Shown here: piece after piece, positions 8,189 through 17,046 of the stretch | Layout: each line of letters starts with the position of its first letter | Numbering within the stretch: position 1 is the stretch's first letter | Assembly: GCA_002311745.1 (NCBI GenBank) | Contig: DBZL01000029.1 | Coordinates: 1-27,561 of the forward strand | Length of the DNA stretch: 27,561 nucleotides | Source of the DNA: Phycisphaerales bacterium UBA1161 | GTDB lineage: Bacteria > Planctomycetota > Phycisphaerae > Tepidisphaerales > Tepidisphaeraceae | Reading direction: 5' to 3' | Made by a program: the position numbers and the translations under genes | The notes under the pieces: model-generated | What the model was told of the DNA's origin: nothing | Database searches by the model: none | Seen by the model: only the letters and a program-made list of their open reading frames with translations

Positions 8189-9954
8189 TCATGACAAACC
8201 AAGGGCTGTTCGACTTGGCGATGCAACATCAGCAGGCCGGCCGCCTGCGCGAAGCCCAGACGCTGTATCAGCAACATCTGGCATCGCATCCCGACGACGG
8301 GCAGGCAACGCAGCTCCTGGGGCTGGTCCATCTGCACTTGGGCCAAGCGCCGGAGGCGCTGGAATTGCTTAACCGCGCGGCGGAACTGGACCCGCAGGCG
8401 CCGGACCGCCACTGCCACTTGGGGATGGCATTGCTGGCGCTGTCGCGGCCGGATGAGGCGGCAGGCGCTTTGCAACGGGCGCTGGCGTTGAAACCGGATT
8501 ATCTGGATGCGTGGTACCACCTGGCGCACGCGCTGCACGCGGCCGGTCGCCTGGACGAGGCGGTCGCGGCGTACCGCCGGACGCTGGAGCTTCGACCCCA
8601 GTTCCCAACGGTTCATAACGACATGGGCGCCGCCTTGGCCGCGCAGGGCCGGTACGACCAAGCGGTCGTCGCCTTCCAAACGGCGCTGAGTCAGCGGCCG
8701 CAGTACCCGGAGGCGCTGAACAACCTGGACGAAGCGTTGGTCCAGCAGGGAAAATGGGCCGAGGCCGTCGCGGTCAGCCGCCAGATCGTGGCGATGCAGC
8801 CGGATTCGGCCGAAGTTCACGATCGCCTGGCCGTCGAGTTGGCCCGCGCCGGCTGGCTGGAAGAGTCCGTCAGGTCCGCTGAAAAGGCCGTGAGCCTGCG
8901 CCCGGATTTCGCCGAGGGACACAACACGCTGGGCATGTCGCTGGCGAAACTGGGGCGACTCGAGCAGGCGAAGGCCACCCTACAGCGGGCGCTGGCGCTG
9001 AAGCCGGATTTGTCCTCTGCGCGTTTCAATCTGAGTCTGATTTATCTTGTGCAGGGGGATTGGCAGCGCGGCTGGCGGGAATTTGAATGGCGATGGCGCG
9101 TCCTCAAACCCTACATGCCCGAGCCGCAGTTTTCGCAACTCATGTGGGACGGCGGCGACCTGGCCGGCCGGCGAATCCTCCTGCATCCCGAAGGAGGTTA
9201 TGGCGACTCGATCCAATTCGTTCGCTACGTTCCGCTGTTGGCGCGGGGCGGCGGAAAGGTCGTGCTTGCATGCGTCCCCGAACTGCAACGTCTTTTTCAG
9301 ACGGTGGACGGGGTGGATGAATTGGCCATCACCGCGCCGTCCATGCCGCCGTTCCACGTGCATTGTCCGCTGCTGAGCTTGCCGAGACTGTTGAAAACGA
9401 GTCTGCACAACATTCCCGCGAAGGTGCCGTACCTTCGGGCGGATGCGGCGCAAAGCCGGCGATGGCGGGCGATGCTGCCGGCGGGCAAGGAACTGCTGAA
9501 AGTGGGCCTGGCCTGGGCGGGCCGGCCGGAATACGACGACGACCGCCGCCGTTCGACGTCGCTTTCCAACCTGGCGCCGCTGGGGCAGGTCGAGGGCGTC
9601 TGGTTCTGCAGCCTGCAGAAAGGTCCCGCCGCCCAGCAGGTTCGCGCCTTGCCGGCCGGTTTTGAGGTGACGGACTTATCAGCCGACTTGAATGACTTTG
9701 CCGACACCGCAGCCCTGATCGACAATCTCGACCTGGTCATTGCCGTGGACACGGCGGCGGCCCATCTGGCCGGGGCGCTGGCCAAGCCGACCTGGGTGCT
9801 GCTGCCCAAGGTGCCGGACTGGCGATGGATGTTGAACCGCGATGATTCGCTGTGGTATCCCACCATGCGTCTGTTCCGCCAGCCAATCGCCGGGGACTGG
9901 GATACGCCGATCCGGAGGATCGTGGAGGCGCTGCGGTCGCTGAGGCAAGCGTGA
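8185..9954 (+). CDS. TPR-GT9 glycosyltransferase, copy A
   Basis: 589 residues. About nine TPR units of 34 residues fill residues 1-305 (repeats of the form -A---LG-AL---GR-DEA---Y-RAL-L-P-). The C-terminal domain (about 320-585) is heptosyltransferase-like (GT9): the glycine-rich HPEGGYGD at 334-341 corresponds to the N-terminal nucleotide-sugar loop, and AVDTAAAHLAGALAKPTWV around 520-538 is the conserved GT9 C-terminal motif. A terminal WRWMLNRDDSLWYPTMRLF block is shared by all four copies. TPR parts normally bind protein partners, so the enzyme may glycosylate proteins or sit in a complex; this is inference. First of four paralogues. ATG at 8191 is an alternative start; 8185 is preferred because it overlaps the stop of the small upstream frame. 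Confidence 0.85.
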   Translation: MIMTNQGLFDLAMQHQQAGRLREAQTLYQQHLASHPDDGQATQLLGLVHLHLGQAPEALELLNRAAELDPQAPDRHCHLGMALLALSRPDEAAGALQRALALKPDYLDAWYHLAHALHAAGRLDEAVAAYRRTLELRPQFPTVHNDMGAALAAQGRYDQAVVAFQTALSQRPQYPEALNNLDEALVQQGKWAEAVAVSRQIVAMQPDSAEVHDRLAVELARAGWLEESVRSAEKAVSLRPDFAEGHNTLGMSLAKLGRLEQAKATLQRALALKPDLSSARFNLSLIYLVQGDWQRGWREFEWRWRVLKPYMPEPQFSQLMWDGGDLAGRRILLHPEGGYGDSIQFVRYVPLLARGGGKVVLACVPELQRLFQTVDGVDELAITAPSMPPFHVHCPLLSLPRLLKTSLHNIPAKVPYLRADAAQSRRWRAMLPAGKELLKVGLAWAGRPEYDDDRRRSTSLSNLAPLGQVEGVWFCSLQKGPAAQQVRALPAGFEVTDLSADLNDFADTAALIDNLDLVIAVDTAAAHLAGALAKPTWVLLPKVPDWRWMLNRDDSLWYPTMRLFRQPIAGDWDTPIRRIVEALRSLRQA

Positions 9955-9959
9955 AGGCC

Positions 9960-11420
9960 ATGAATGCGCAGACGTTTCAAACGGCCACCGAGCACCACCG
10001 CGCCGGACGTCTGGGCCAGGCCGAGCCGCTCTACCGGCAGGTCTTGGCGCAGGAGCCGAATCACGCCGATGCGCTCAATCAGCTGGGGTATCTGCTGTAC
10101 CAGACCGGCCGATACCAGGAAGCGCTGCATCTGATCGGCCGCGCCATCGATGGCGATCCATCCATCGCCGAATACCACAACAACCTGGGCCTTGCCCTGG
10201 CCGCCCTGGACCTAACCGACCGGGCCATCGCGGCCTACCGCCAGGCCGCAGCCCTAAACCCCGATCTTCCCGAAATCCATAACAATCTGGGCAATACGCT
10301 GGAGGCCGTGGGTCAGTTGGATCAGGCCGTCGCCGCCTTCCGCCACGCGCTGGCCCTGCGAAACGATCTGGCCGAAGTCTGGGACAATCTCAGCCGCGTC
10401 CTGAAAAATCAGGGCCATTTCGACGAAGCGATGGCCGTGGCAAAAGAGGCCGTGCGCCTGCGGCCCGATTTGGCCTCGGCCCATTTCAACCTCGGCCTCC
10501 TGCATCTGCTGATGGGCGATCTGCAGCAGGGATGGGCCGAGTACGAATGGCGTTGGAAGTTTCTGGAAACCTGCGTGCCGCGCCCTTTGTTCGACCAGAC
10601 CCTTTGGGACGGCGGCGATCTGGCTGGCCGGCGCATTCTCATCCATGCCGAGGGAGGATTCGGCGACACCCTGCACTTCGTTCGCTTTGTGCCGTTGGTC
10701 GTCCAGCGCGGAGGCCGGGTCATTTTTGGTTGTCCCAAGGAATTGCTTCGCCTCTTGCAGGGTTTGGGTGGGATCGAGCAGTTGGTGCCGTCCGGCCAGG
10801 CGGTGCCCGAATTTGACGTGCAATGTCCGGCGGCGAGCCTTCCGCGGGCGCTGAACATCACATGGGCCAACCTCCCCGCCCACGTGCCGTACCTGCGGGC
10901 GGATACGGTGAAAGTGGAAAGCTGGCGTCGTCGATTGCTGGTGGGCGAGGGTCGATTGAAGATCGGGCTGGTGTGGGCCGGGCGACCCGATTTCGCCAAT
11001 GACCAGAACCGTTCCATGCCGCTGTCGCGTTTGGCGCCGCTGGGCGGGGTTCCGGGCACGTGGTTCTGCAGCCTGCAGAAAGGAGCCGCGGGGCAACAAG
11101 CGCTGGCTGGGCCGCCGGGGCTGGAACTGACGGATTGGACCGGGGAGCTCGACGACTTCGCCGACAGCGCCGCCTTAATCGCTAATCTGGACCTGGTTGT
11201 GACCGTGGACACGGCGGTCGCCCACCTGGCGGGGGCCTTGGCCAAGCCGGTGTGGGTGCTGCTGCCGTTTGTGCCCGATTGGCGATGGATGCTGCAACGG
11301 GAGGATTCGCCCTGGTATCCGACGATGCGTCTGTTCCGCCAGCGGCGCCCGGACGACTGGGACGCGGTTATCGACCGCGTCGTTGAGGCATTGCGAGGTT
11401 TGACCAGCCAGCGAGAATGA
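9960..11420 (+). CDS. TPR-GT9 glycosyltransferase, copy B
   Basis: 486 residues, the shortest copy. About six TPR units (residues 1-205) precede the GT9-like domain, with HAEGGFGD at 229-236 and TVDTAVAHLAGALAKPVWV around 415-433. The start is ATG 9960, 5 nt after the stop of copy A; a GTG at 9951 overlapping that stop (GTGA) is the alternative. The N-terminal TPR pair is closest to that of copy D (both have AQEPNHADAL). It differs from copies A and C mainly by lacking three TPR units, which points to unit loss or gain between paralogues. It should use a nucleotide-sugar donor; substrate unknown. Confidence 0.85.
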   Translation: MNAQTFQTATEHHRAGRLGQAEPLYRQVLAQEPNHADALNQLGYLLYQTGRYQEALHLIGRAIDGDPSIAEYHNNLGLALAALDLTDRAIAAYRQAAALNPDLPEIHNNLGNTLEAVGQLDQAVAAFRHALALRNDLAEVWDNLSRVLKNQGHFDEAMAVAKEAVRLRPDLASAHFNLGLLHLLMGDLQQGWAEYEWRWKFLETCVPRPLFDQTLWDGGDLAGRRILIHAEGGFGDTLHFVRFVPLVVQRGGRVIFGCPKELLRLLQGLGGIEQLVPSGQAVPEFDVQCPAASLPRALNITWANLPAHVPYLRADTVKVESWRRRLLVGEGRLKIGLVWAGRPDFANDQNRSMPLSRLAPLGGVPGTWFCSLQKGAAGQQALAGPPGLELTDWTGELDDFADSAALIANLDLVVTVDTAVAHLAGALAKPVWVLLPFVPDWRWMLQREDSPWYPTMRLFRQRRPDDWDAVIDRVVEALRGLTSQRE

Positions 11421-13192
11421 TCCGCGTGATCCAGCCGTTGCTCGAATCCGCGATGCAGCACCATCAGGCGGGCCGCCTGCAGGAGGCGGAAGCGCTGTAT
11501 CGGCAAGTCCTGGACGCCGAGCCTGAGCACGCGCAGGCCATGCAGTTGCTGGGCTGGGCGGTGTTTCAGAGCGGCCGGGCGCAAGAGGCCCTGGAGGTGA
11601 TCCGCCGCGCCATCGCGATCGACCAGAACCGCGCTGAATCCCACTACAGCCTGGGCGCGATCCTGGCAGAGCTGAAGCGTCACGCCGAAGCGGCCCAGGC
11701 TTACCAGCGGGCGCTGCAGCAGCGGCCGGATTTTCCCGAGGCTGCGTACAACCTGGCCGCCGTGCTGCATGCCATGGGCGATTCGCAAGGCGCGATCGCC
11801 GCCTATGAGCAAACCCTGCGTCTGCGCCCATCCTGGGCCGAAGCTCATAACAATCTGGCCAATATCCTTCAGCAGCAGGGGCGATTGGACGAGGCGGAAG
11901 CGGCCTTCCGCCAGGCGGTGGCCCTGCAGCCCCATTTCGCCCAAGCCTGGTACAACCTGGGCAACGCCCTGCGACAACGGGGACGCCGCTCGCAAGCCAT
12001 CGACGCCTTTCACCAAGCGCTGGCGGCGCAGCCGAGCTACGCCGAAGCGTACAACAATTTGGGCAACACTCTGAACGATGACGGTCAGCTCGGCCAGGCC
12101 ACGGTCGCCTACCGCCAGGCGCTGGCCCTCCGCCCGGTCTACCCCGAAGTCTACCGGAACCTGGCCAAGGTCCTGTTCAACCAGGACCGCGTCGAAGATG
12201 CGATCTCGCTCTGCCGCCAGGGGCTGCGCCTTTGCCCCGATGAGCCGGAGTTGCACGCCACCCTGTCCATCTTGCTCCTGCAACGCGGCGAGTATCCCGA
12301 AGCCTGGCGCGAATATGAATGGCGAGTGAAAGCCACCGAACCTCTGTTTCCCAATCCTCGGTTTTCCCAAACGATGTGGGATGGAAGCGATCTGGCGGGC
12401 CGGCGCATCCTGCTTCATCCCGAAGGCGGCTATGGCGATGCCCTGCATTTCGTGCGCTATTGCCCCGTGGTCGCCCGGCGTGGTGGAAGGGTCCGCCTTT
12501 TGTGCCAACCGGACCTGCTGCGACTGTTTGAAAGCGTCGGCGGCGTCGAGCAGGTCGCGGCGGTCAACCAACCCTGGCCCGAGTTTGACGTGCACTGCCC
12601 TCTGCTGAGCGTTCCCTTGAGGGTGGGCACCACATTGCAGAGCATCCCGGCCGAAGTCCCGTATCTTCATCCCCAGCCCAAAGAGCGCCAGCAATGGCAA
12701 TCCCGCCTGGCTGCGCTGGGACGGCGATTGAACGTCGGCCTGGTCTGGTCCGGAGACCCCGGTCATGACACCAACATAAACCGCGCCGTGCCTATCGCTG
12801 AGCTGGCGGCGCTGGGCCAGGTGCCGTCCGTGCGGCTGTTCAGCCTGCAAAAAGGCCCGCCCGGCCAGCAGAGGCTGCAACTGCCGCAAGGGATGGAAGT
12901 GACGGACTGGACGGCACAGTTGCACGATTGGGCCGACACGGCCGCCCTGACGGATAACCTGGACGTGATCGTGACCGTGGACACCGCCATGGCTCACCTG
13001 GCCGGCGCGTTGGCCAAACCGGTGTGGGTCCTGCTGCCAAGAATCGGCGAGTGGCGCTGGCTGAGCCGTCGCACCGATTCGCCGTGGTATCCGACGATGC
13101 GCTTGTTCCGCCAAAGCACCCGCGGCGATTGGACCGGCCCGATCCGGCAAATCGTCCAGGCCCTGCAAGAATGGGTCCAGCAGCGAGGATGA
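11417..13192 (+). CDS. TPR-GT9 glycosyltransferase, copy C
   Basis: 591 residues. The ATG overlaps the stop of copy B (ATGA, 11417-11420), so translation is likely coupled. Nine TPR units (about 1-308) are followed by the GT9-like domain with HPEGGYGD at 334-341 and TVDTAMAHLAGALAKPVWV around 520-538; these lie at the same residue numbers as in copy A. The conserved tail reads EWRWLSRRTDSPWYPTMRL, slightly changed from the other copies. The DNA at 11456-11500 matches copy D at 13227-13271 at 42 of 45 bases, all three differences being synonymous, so these two copies share a recent duplication or conversion. Confidence 0.85.
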   Translation: MIRVIQPLLESAMQHHQAGRLQEAEALYRQVLDAEPEHAQAMQLLGWAVFQSGRAQEALEVIRRAIAIDQNRAESHYSLGAILAELKRHAEAAQAYQRALQQRPDFPEAAYNLAAVLHAMGDSQGAIAAYEQTLRLRPSWAEAHNNLANILQQQGRLDEAEAAFRQAVALQPHFAQAWYNLGNALRQRGRRSQAIDAFHQALAAQPSYAEAYNNLGNTLNDDGQLGQATVAYRQALALRPVYPEVYRNLAKVLFNQDRVEDAISLCRQGLRLCPDEPELHATLSILLLQRGEYPEAWREYEWRVKATEPLFPNPRFSQTMWDGSDLAGRRILLHPEGGYGDALHFVRYCPVVARRGGRVRLLCQPDLLRLFESVGGVEQVAAVNQPWPEFDVHCPLLSVPLRVGTTLQSIPAEVPYLHPQPKERQQWQSRLAALGRRLNVGLVWSGDPGHDTNINRAVPIAELAALGQVPSVRLFSLQKGPPGQQRLQLPQGMEVTDWTAQLHDWADTAALTDNLDVIVTVDTAMAHLAGALAKPVWVLLPRIGEWRWLSRRTDSPWYPTMRLFRQSTRGDWTGPIRQIVQALQEWVQQRG

Positions 13193-13196
13193 TGCC

Positions 13197-14762
13197 GTGA
13201 GCCAGGAATGGCTCCAATCCGCCATCCAGCACCATCAGGCCGGCCGCCTGCAGGAGGCCGAAGCCCTGTATCAGCAAATCCTGGCCCAGGAGCCAAACCA
13301 CGCCGATGCCCTGCATCGGTTGGGGCTGGTCCTGCTGCAAACGGGTCGGCGGCAAGAGGCGCGGGCGCTGCTCGGGCGCGCCATCCAGATCGATCCATCC
13401 TGTGCGCAATATCACTGCAATCTGGGCTTCCTGTTGGCGGAGTCGGGCGAAGCGGAACAAGCCATCGACGCATTCCATCGAGCCCTGCAGTTGCGCCCCG
13501 ACCTGGCCGAAGCGTGTAACAATCTTGGCATCGTGTTGCTGTCGGTGGGCCGGGTGGATGAAGCCATCGCGGTTTTGCAGCGAGCCGTGACGCTCCAACC
13601 GAACTACGCCAACGCGCACCACAATCTGGGCGCCGCGTTGTATACCAAGGGCGACCTGGATGGATCACTGTCTGCTTTCGCCAAAGCGGCGCAGTTGCAG
13701 CCGGACTCTCCCGATACGCTCAACGAGCTGGGCCGATTACTCCGCAGCAAGGGCGACCTGGAAGGCGCAGCGGCCACGTTCCGCCGTGCCATTGCCCTGG
13801 CGCCGGATTTGGCGCGTGCGCATTGCAATCTCGGCCTACTCCTGCTGTTGAAAGGTGAGTATCGCGAAGGATGGAAGGAATATGAATGGTGGCAGCGGCT
13901 GCAGGGGGGGAAACTATTGACGGCGCTGGCACAACTGCGTGGACGCATGTGGGATGGCAGCGAATTGCGAGGACGTCGCATTCTCCTGATGCCCATGGGC
14001 TGGGGTCTGGGCGACCAGATTCAGCTCGTGCGCTATGTTCCCCTGGTCCAGCGGCGCGGGGGAAAAATCATACTCCAATGCGATCCCCCGCTGCGGCGGC
14101 TGTTTCAACGTCTTGACGGACTGCATCACCTCATCACCTCTGATCAACCCGCGCCCGAGTATGACGTGCATTGTCCCTTGATCGATTTGCCCAGAGTGTT
14201 TGATACCAATGTAGATACCATCCCGGCGGCGCAGCAGTATCTGCATGCCGATCCATCGCTGATCGAATCGTGGCGGAACCGGCTGACAGACGCCGGCGGC
14301 CGCCTGAAAGTCGGCCTGGCCTGGGCGGGGCGAGCTGATTATTGCGAGGATCGCACCCGCACCATTGCTTTGACCCGCTTTACCCCCTTGCTGCAGGTTC
14401 CCGACATCTGGTTTTGCAGCCTGCAAAAAGGGAAAGCGGCGGAGCAGATTCAAACGCTGCCCGCAGATTTGCGGCCATTGGACTGGACCGCGGACTTGAA
14501 TGATCTGGCCGACACCGCTGCGCTCATTCACAATCTTGATTTGATTATCGCGGTGGATACGGCGGTGGCGCATCTAGCCGGAGCGCTGGGCAAACCGGTC
14601 TGGATGCCGATCCCGTTCACGCCGGATTGGCGATGGATGTTGAATCGGGAGGATACGCCGTGGTATCCAACGATGCGCTTGTTCCGCCAGCGGGCCATGG
14701 GCGATTGGGAGACGCCGATCCACCAAATCGAGCAATCGCTGCGATCACGCGTGCGGAGCTAG
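13197..14762 (+). CDS. TPR-GT9 glycosyltransferase, copy D (altered donor loop)
   Basis: 521 residues from GTG 13197, 4 nt after the stop of copy C; a GAGG about 9 nt upstream supports this start. Seven TPR units (about 1-240) precede the GT9-like domain. Where the other copies have H-x-EGG-x-GD, this one has MPMGWGLGDQ (265-274), losing the His and Glu and gaining a residue. The C-terminal motif AVDTAVAHLAGALGKPVWM (about 452-470) is kept, as is the WRWMLNREDTPWYPTMRLF tail. It could use another sugar donor or have lower activity. It is the last gene of the run, and the 40 bp up to the convergent ABC gene hold no clear terminator. Confidence 0.85.
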   Translation: MSQEWLQSAIQHHQAGRLQEAEALYQQILAQEPNHADALHRLGLVLLQTGRRQEARALLGRAIQIDPSCAQYHCNLGFLLAESGEAEQAIDAFHRALQLRPDLAEACNNLGIVLLSVGRVDEAIAVLQRAVTLQPNYANAHHNLGAALYTKGDLDGSLSAFAKAAQLQPDSPDTLNELGRLLRSKGDLEGAAATFRRAIALAPDLARAHCNLGLLLLLKGEYREGWKEYEWWQRLQGGKLLTALAQLRGRMWDGSELRGRRILLMPMGWGLGDQIQLVRYVPLVQRRGGKIILQCDPPLRRLFQRLDGLHHLITSDQPAPEYDVHCPLIDLPRVFDTNVDTIPAAQQYLHADPSLIESWRNRLTDAGGRLKVGLAWAGRADYCEDRTRTIALTRFTPLLQVPDIWFCSLQKGKAAEQIQTLPADLRPLDWTADLNDLADTAALIHNLDLIIAVDTAVAHLAGALGKPVWMPIPFTPDWRWMLNREDTPWYPTMRLFRQRAMGDWETPIHQIEQSLRSRVRS

Positions 14763-14802
14763 AGCGGTTTGAGAACAGGAAGAGGGACGGGAGCTGCTCC
14801 GG

Positions 14803-16857
14803 CTAGCGGATGTCGTTCCAACTGCGTTCTTTGTAGCGGAAGCCCCAATACAGCGCGGCGCCGTAGCCGCCGACGATGAATAATAGATAGACGAATTCGC
14901 TCAGAACGTAGTTCACGCCGTCGGTGTTGGCCAGCATGTCCAGCGCCGCCGTGCCCGGACGCGTCAGCATGGGCAGCGACAGCGTCGCAACCGTCAACTT
15001 CGTCATCTTTTTCGGATCATCATCCTGCGCCGTCACCGAGTCGCCCTTGACCAGGTGAAGGAACGGCATGTAGGGCGAGGGGTCTTCCCATTTCACGCCG
15101 CGATACGGCTCGCCGTAGATCACGCGGCTGAGCAGCACCTGCGGCAGAAGGACAAAAATCATGAACGTGACCGCCGCGGTTTCCGTCGTGCACCAGGTCG
15201 ACACGATCAGCCCGAGAATCGACGCCCCCGTGCCGGTCAACATCAAAATGATGAAGCCCATGATGATCGACGTGTCGTGGAGTTTGTCCGAAGCCGCCTG
15301 GTTGACGACCGCGGGGGCGATAAAGCGGATGAAAAACCAAAGGAAAAACGTCTGTACCGCCGTCACCGACACCGCGAAAAGTAACTTCCCCAACAGGTAG
15401 CCATTCGGATGCAGGCCGGCCAGCCGGTCGCGAATGTAAAGTCTCCTCTCGTGCACGATTTCGCGCACGGTCAATTGCAGCCCCAGCCAGACGCTCACCA
15501 GGATGGTGAAGAAGAGAAGCGCGATCGACATCGGCTGATTGCTCTGCGCCAGCATGATCAGAAGCGCCAGACACGGCGGCTGCGCCACCGCCAGGATCGT
15601 CGCGGTCCGATCGCGCAGCAGACTCAATCCCGTGCGACGCCAGACCACTTGCGCCTGTTGCCAGATGCGCTGGGCGCCGGGCTCGGGCGGCGGCGGGGGC
15701 AGAAATCGAGGGCGCTCGCGCGTGGAGGTTTCGGCATGGCTTTCGGCCTCGGCGGCGGGGGAAGCGGCCGCCGGTTTTTTTTCGCCGGCCAGTTCCTGCA
15801 GCTTGTCGAACAAATCCGCCTGCGAGCCGACGCCAAAACTGCTCAAGAGCTGTCGCGGGTCGCCCTGGTAGACGACGGATGCCACGTGCTCCCTCAGACC
15901 CAGCACGACCACCTGATCGAAGAAGTTGAGGGTATCCAGGGTGTGGGTGGTGCAGACGACGGTGACGCCGCGGCGGGCCAGGCCGCGCAGGATTTCCATG
16001 AGCCGAGCCTGCATGCCCGGGTCCAGCCCGCTGGTCGGCTCATCCAGCAGGAGCAGGCGCGGCTGCATCAGCATTTCCACGGCCACGCTGACGCGTTTGC
16101 GCTGCCCGCCGGAAAGCACGCCGACGCGCTTGGCCCGATGCTCGAGGAGTCCGACCGATTCCAGCGCCCCATCCACCCGCCGCGCCAGGGATTCCGGCGA
16201 GACATCCGGCATGCGCACCAGCGCCGCCATCTGCAAATTCTCCTCGACCGTCAAGTCCACGTAGACCAGGTCGTCCTGGGTGACGATCCCCAGCTTGGAG
16301 CGGAAATAGGGCAGGTTGTCCCTGAGGGGCAAGCCATCGTCGAATTCCACGGTGCCGCTGGTGGGCGGGACCGTGCTGTTGAGCACGCTGAGGAGGACCG
16401 ATTTGCCGGCGCCGCTGGGCCCCAGCACGCCGATGAAGGTATCCGGCCGCAGCGTGAGGTTGATCCCGCCGATCAGCCGCCGCCCTTCGCGTTCCACCGC
16501 CACCTCCACCAGGCGCATGGCGATGCCGCTGCCGTCCAGCACGGCCTCCAGGGCGTCGCCGCTGAAGCGGTAGGGCGGACTGGATCCGATGCGGACGCTG
16601 TCGCCGGGCTTGAGCACCGTGCGCTTGATCCGCGCGCCGTTGACGAACGTGCCGAATCGGCTGTCCAGGTCCTCAATCTCCACGCGCTGCTGGGCGCGGA
16701 TCAGTTTCAGGTGCGTCCGAGAAATGGAGGCGTGCTGCAAGCAGACCGAGCAATTGCTGGCGCGGCCGATGGTGATTTCGCCGTCTGCAATGGGGATCAC
16801 AGGCCAGATCGGCCCGATGGCGGCGGGCGCCGCAACCGCGGACGTTTGCAGGCTCAT
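14803..16857 (-). CDS. FHA domain-ABC transporter (ATPase and permease) fusion
   Basis: 684 residues. Residues 22-98 are an FHA domain with the hallmark GR at 31-32, SRTH at 46-49 and NG at 73-74; FHA domains read phospho-threonine. Residues about 115-340 are an ABC ATPase: Walker A GPSGAGKS at 146-153, Q194, signature LSGGQ at 248-252, Walker B LLLLDEP at 268-274, and an HTLD H-loop. After a Pro/Ala-rich linker, residues about 420-680 contain roughly six hydrophobic spans of an ABC2-type permease. The order (ATPase then permease on one chain) is that of ABCG half-transporters, which work as dimers. The FHA suggests control by a Ser/Thr kinase, common in planctomycetes. A GAGGA lies 3 nt before the ATG. 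Substrate unknown; export of a lipid or of the glycan made nearby is possible. Confidence 0.88.
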   Translation of the reverse strand: MSLQTSAVAAPAAIGPIWPVIPIADGEITIGRASNCSVCLQHASISRTHLKLIRAQQRVEIEDLDSRFGTFVNGARIKRTVLKPGDSVRIGSSPPYRFSGDALEAVLDGSGIAMRLVEVAVEREGRRLIGGINLTLRPDTFIGVLGPSGAGKSVLLSVLNSTVPPTSGTVEFDDGLPLRDNLPYFRSKLGIVTQDDLVYVDLTVEENLQMAALVRMPDVSPESLARRVDGALESVGLLEHRAKRVGVLSGGQRKRVSVAVEMLMQPRLLLLDEPTSGLDPGMQARLMEILRGLARRGVTVVCTTHTLDTLNFFDQVVVLGLREHVASVVYQGDPRQLLSSFGVGSQADLFDKLQELAGEKKPAAASPAAEAESHAETSTRERPRFLPPPPPEPGAQRIWQQAQVVWRRTGLSLLRDRTATILAVAQPPCLALLIMLAQSNQPMSIALLFFTILVSVWLGLQLTVREIVHERRLYIRDRLAGLHPNGYLLGKLLFAVSVTAVQTFFLWFFIRFIAPAVVNQAASDKLHDTSIIMGFIILMLTGTGASILGLIVSTWCTTETAAVTFMIFVLLPQVLLSRVIYGEPYRGVKWEDPSPYMPFLHLVKGDSVTAQDDDPKKMTKLTVATLSLPMLTRPGTAALDMLANTDGVNYVLSEFVYLLFIVGGYGAALYWGFRYKERSWNDIR

Positions 16858-17046
16858 AATTCCTCGCTGCGAAAATGATAATCGATGCCGAAGGAGAATC
16901 TACCCGATTTTGCCGTGCCCCGCCCGGTCTTATGAGACACCATGAACCACGCCCGCATTTTCCCACTTTTTTTACGGCGGTTCATATTGTACGTCGTGGG
17001 TACCGCGCAGGGCCGACCACGCCCCGCCGGCCCGGTTGGAAAGCGA

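Noticed and set aside
10409..13225. 938-codon open frame on the - strand
   Set aside because: It spans parts of TPR-GT9 copies B and C in antisense; the repeat-rich, high-GC coding strand explains its openness. No domain was recognised.
15409..16878. 489-codon open frame on the + strand
   Set aside because: Antisense to the FHA-ABC gene, whose motifs are unmistakable.
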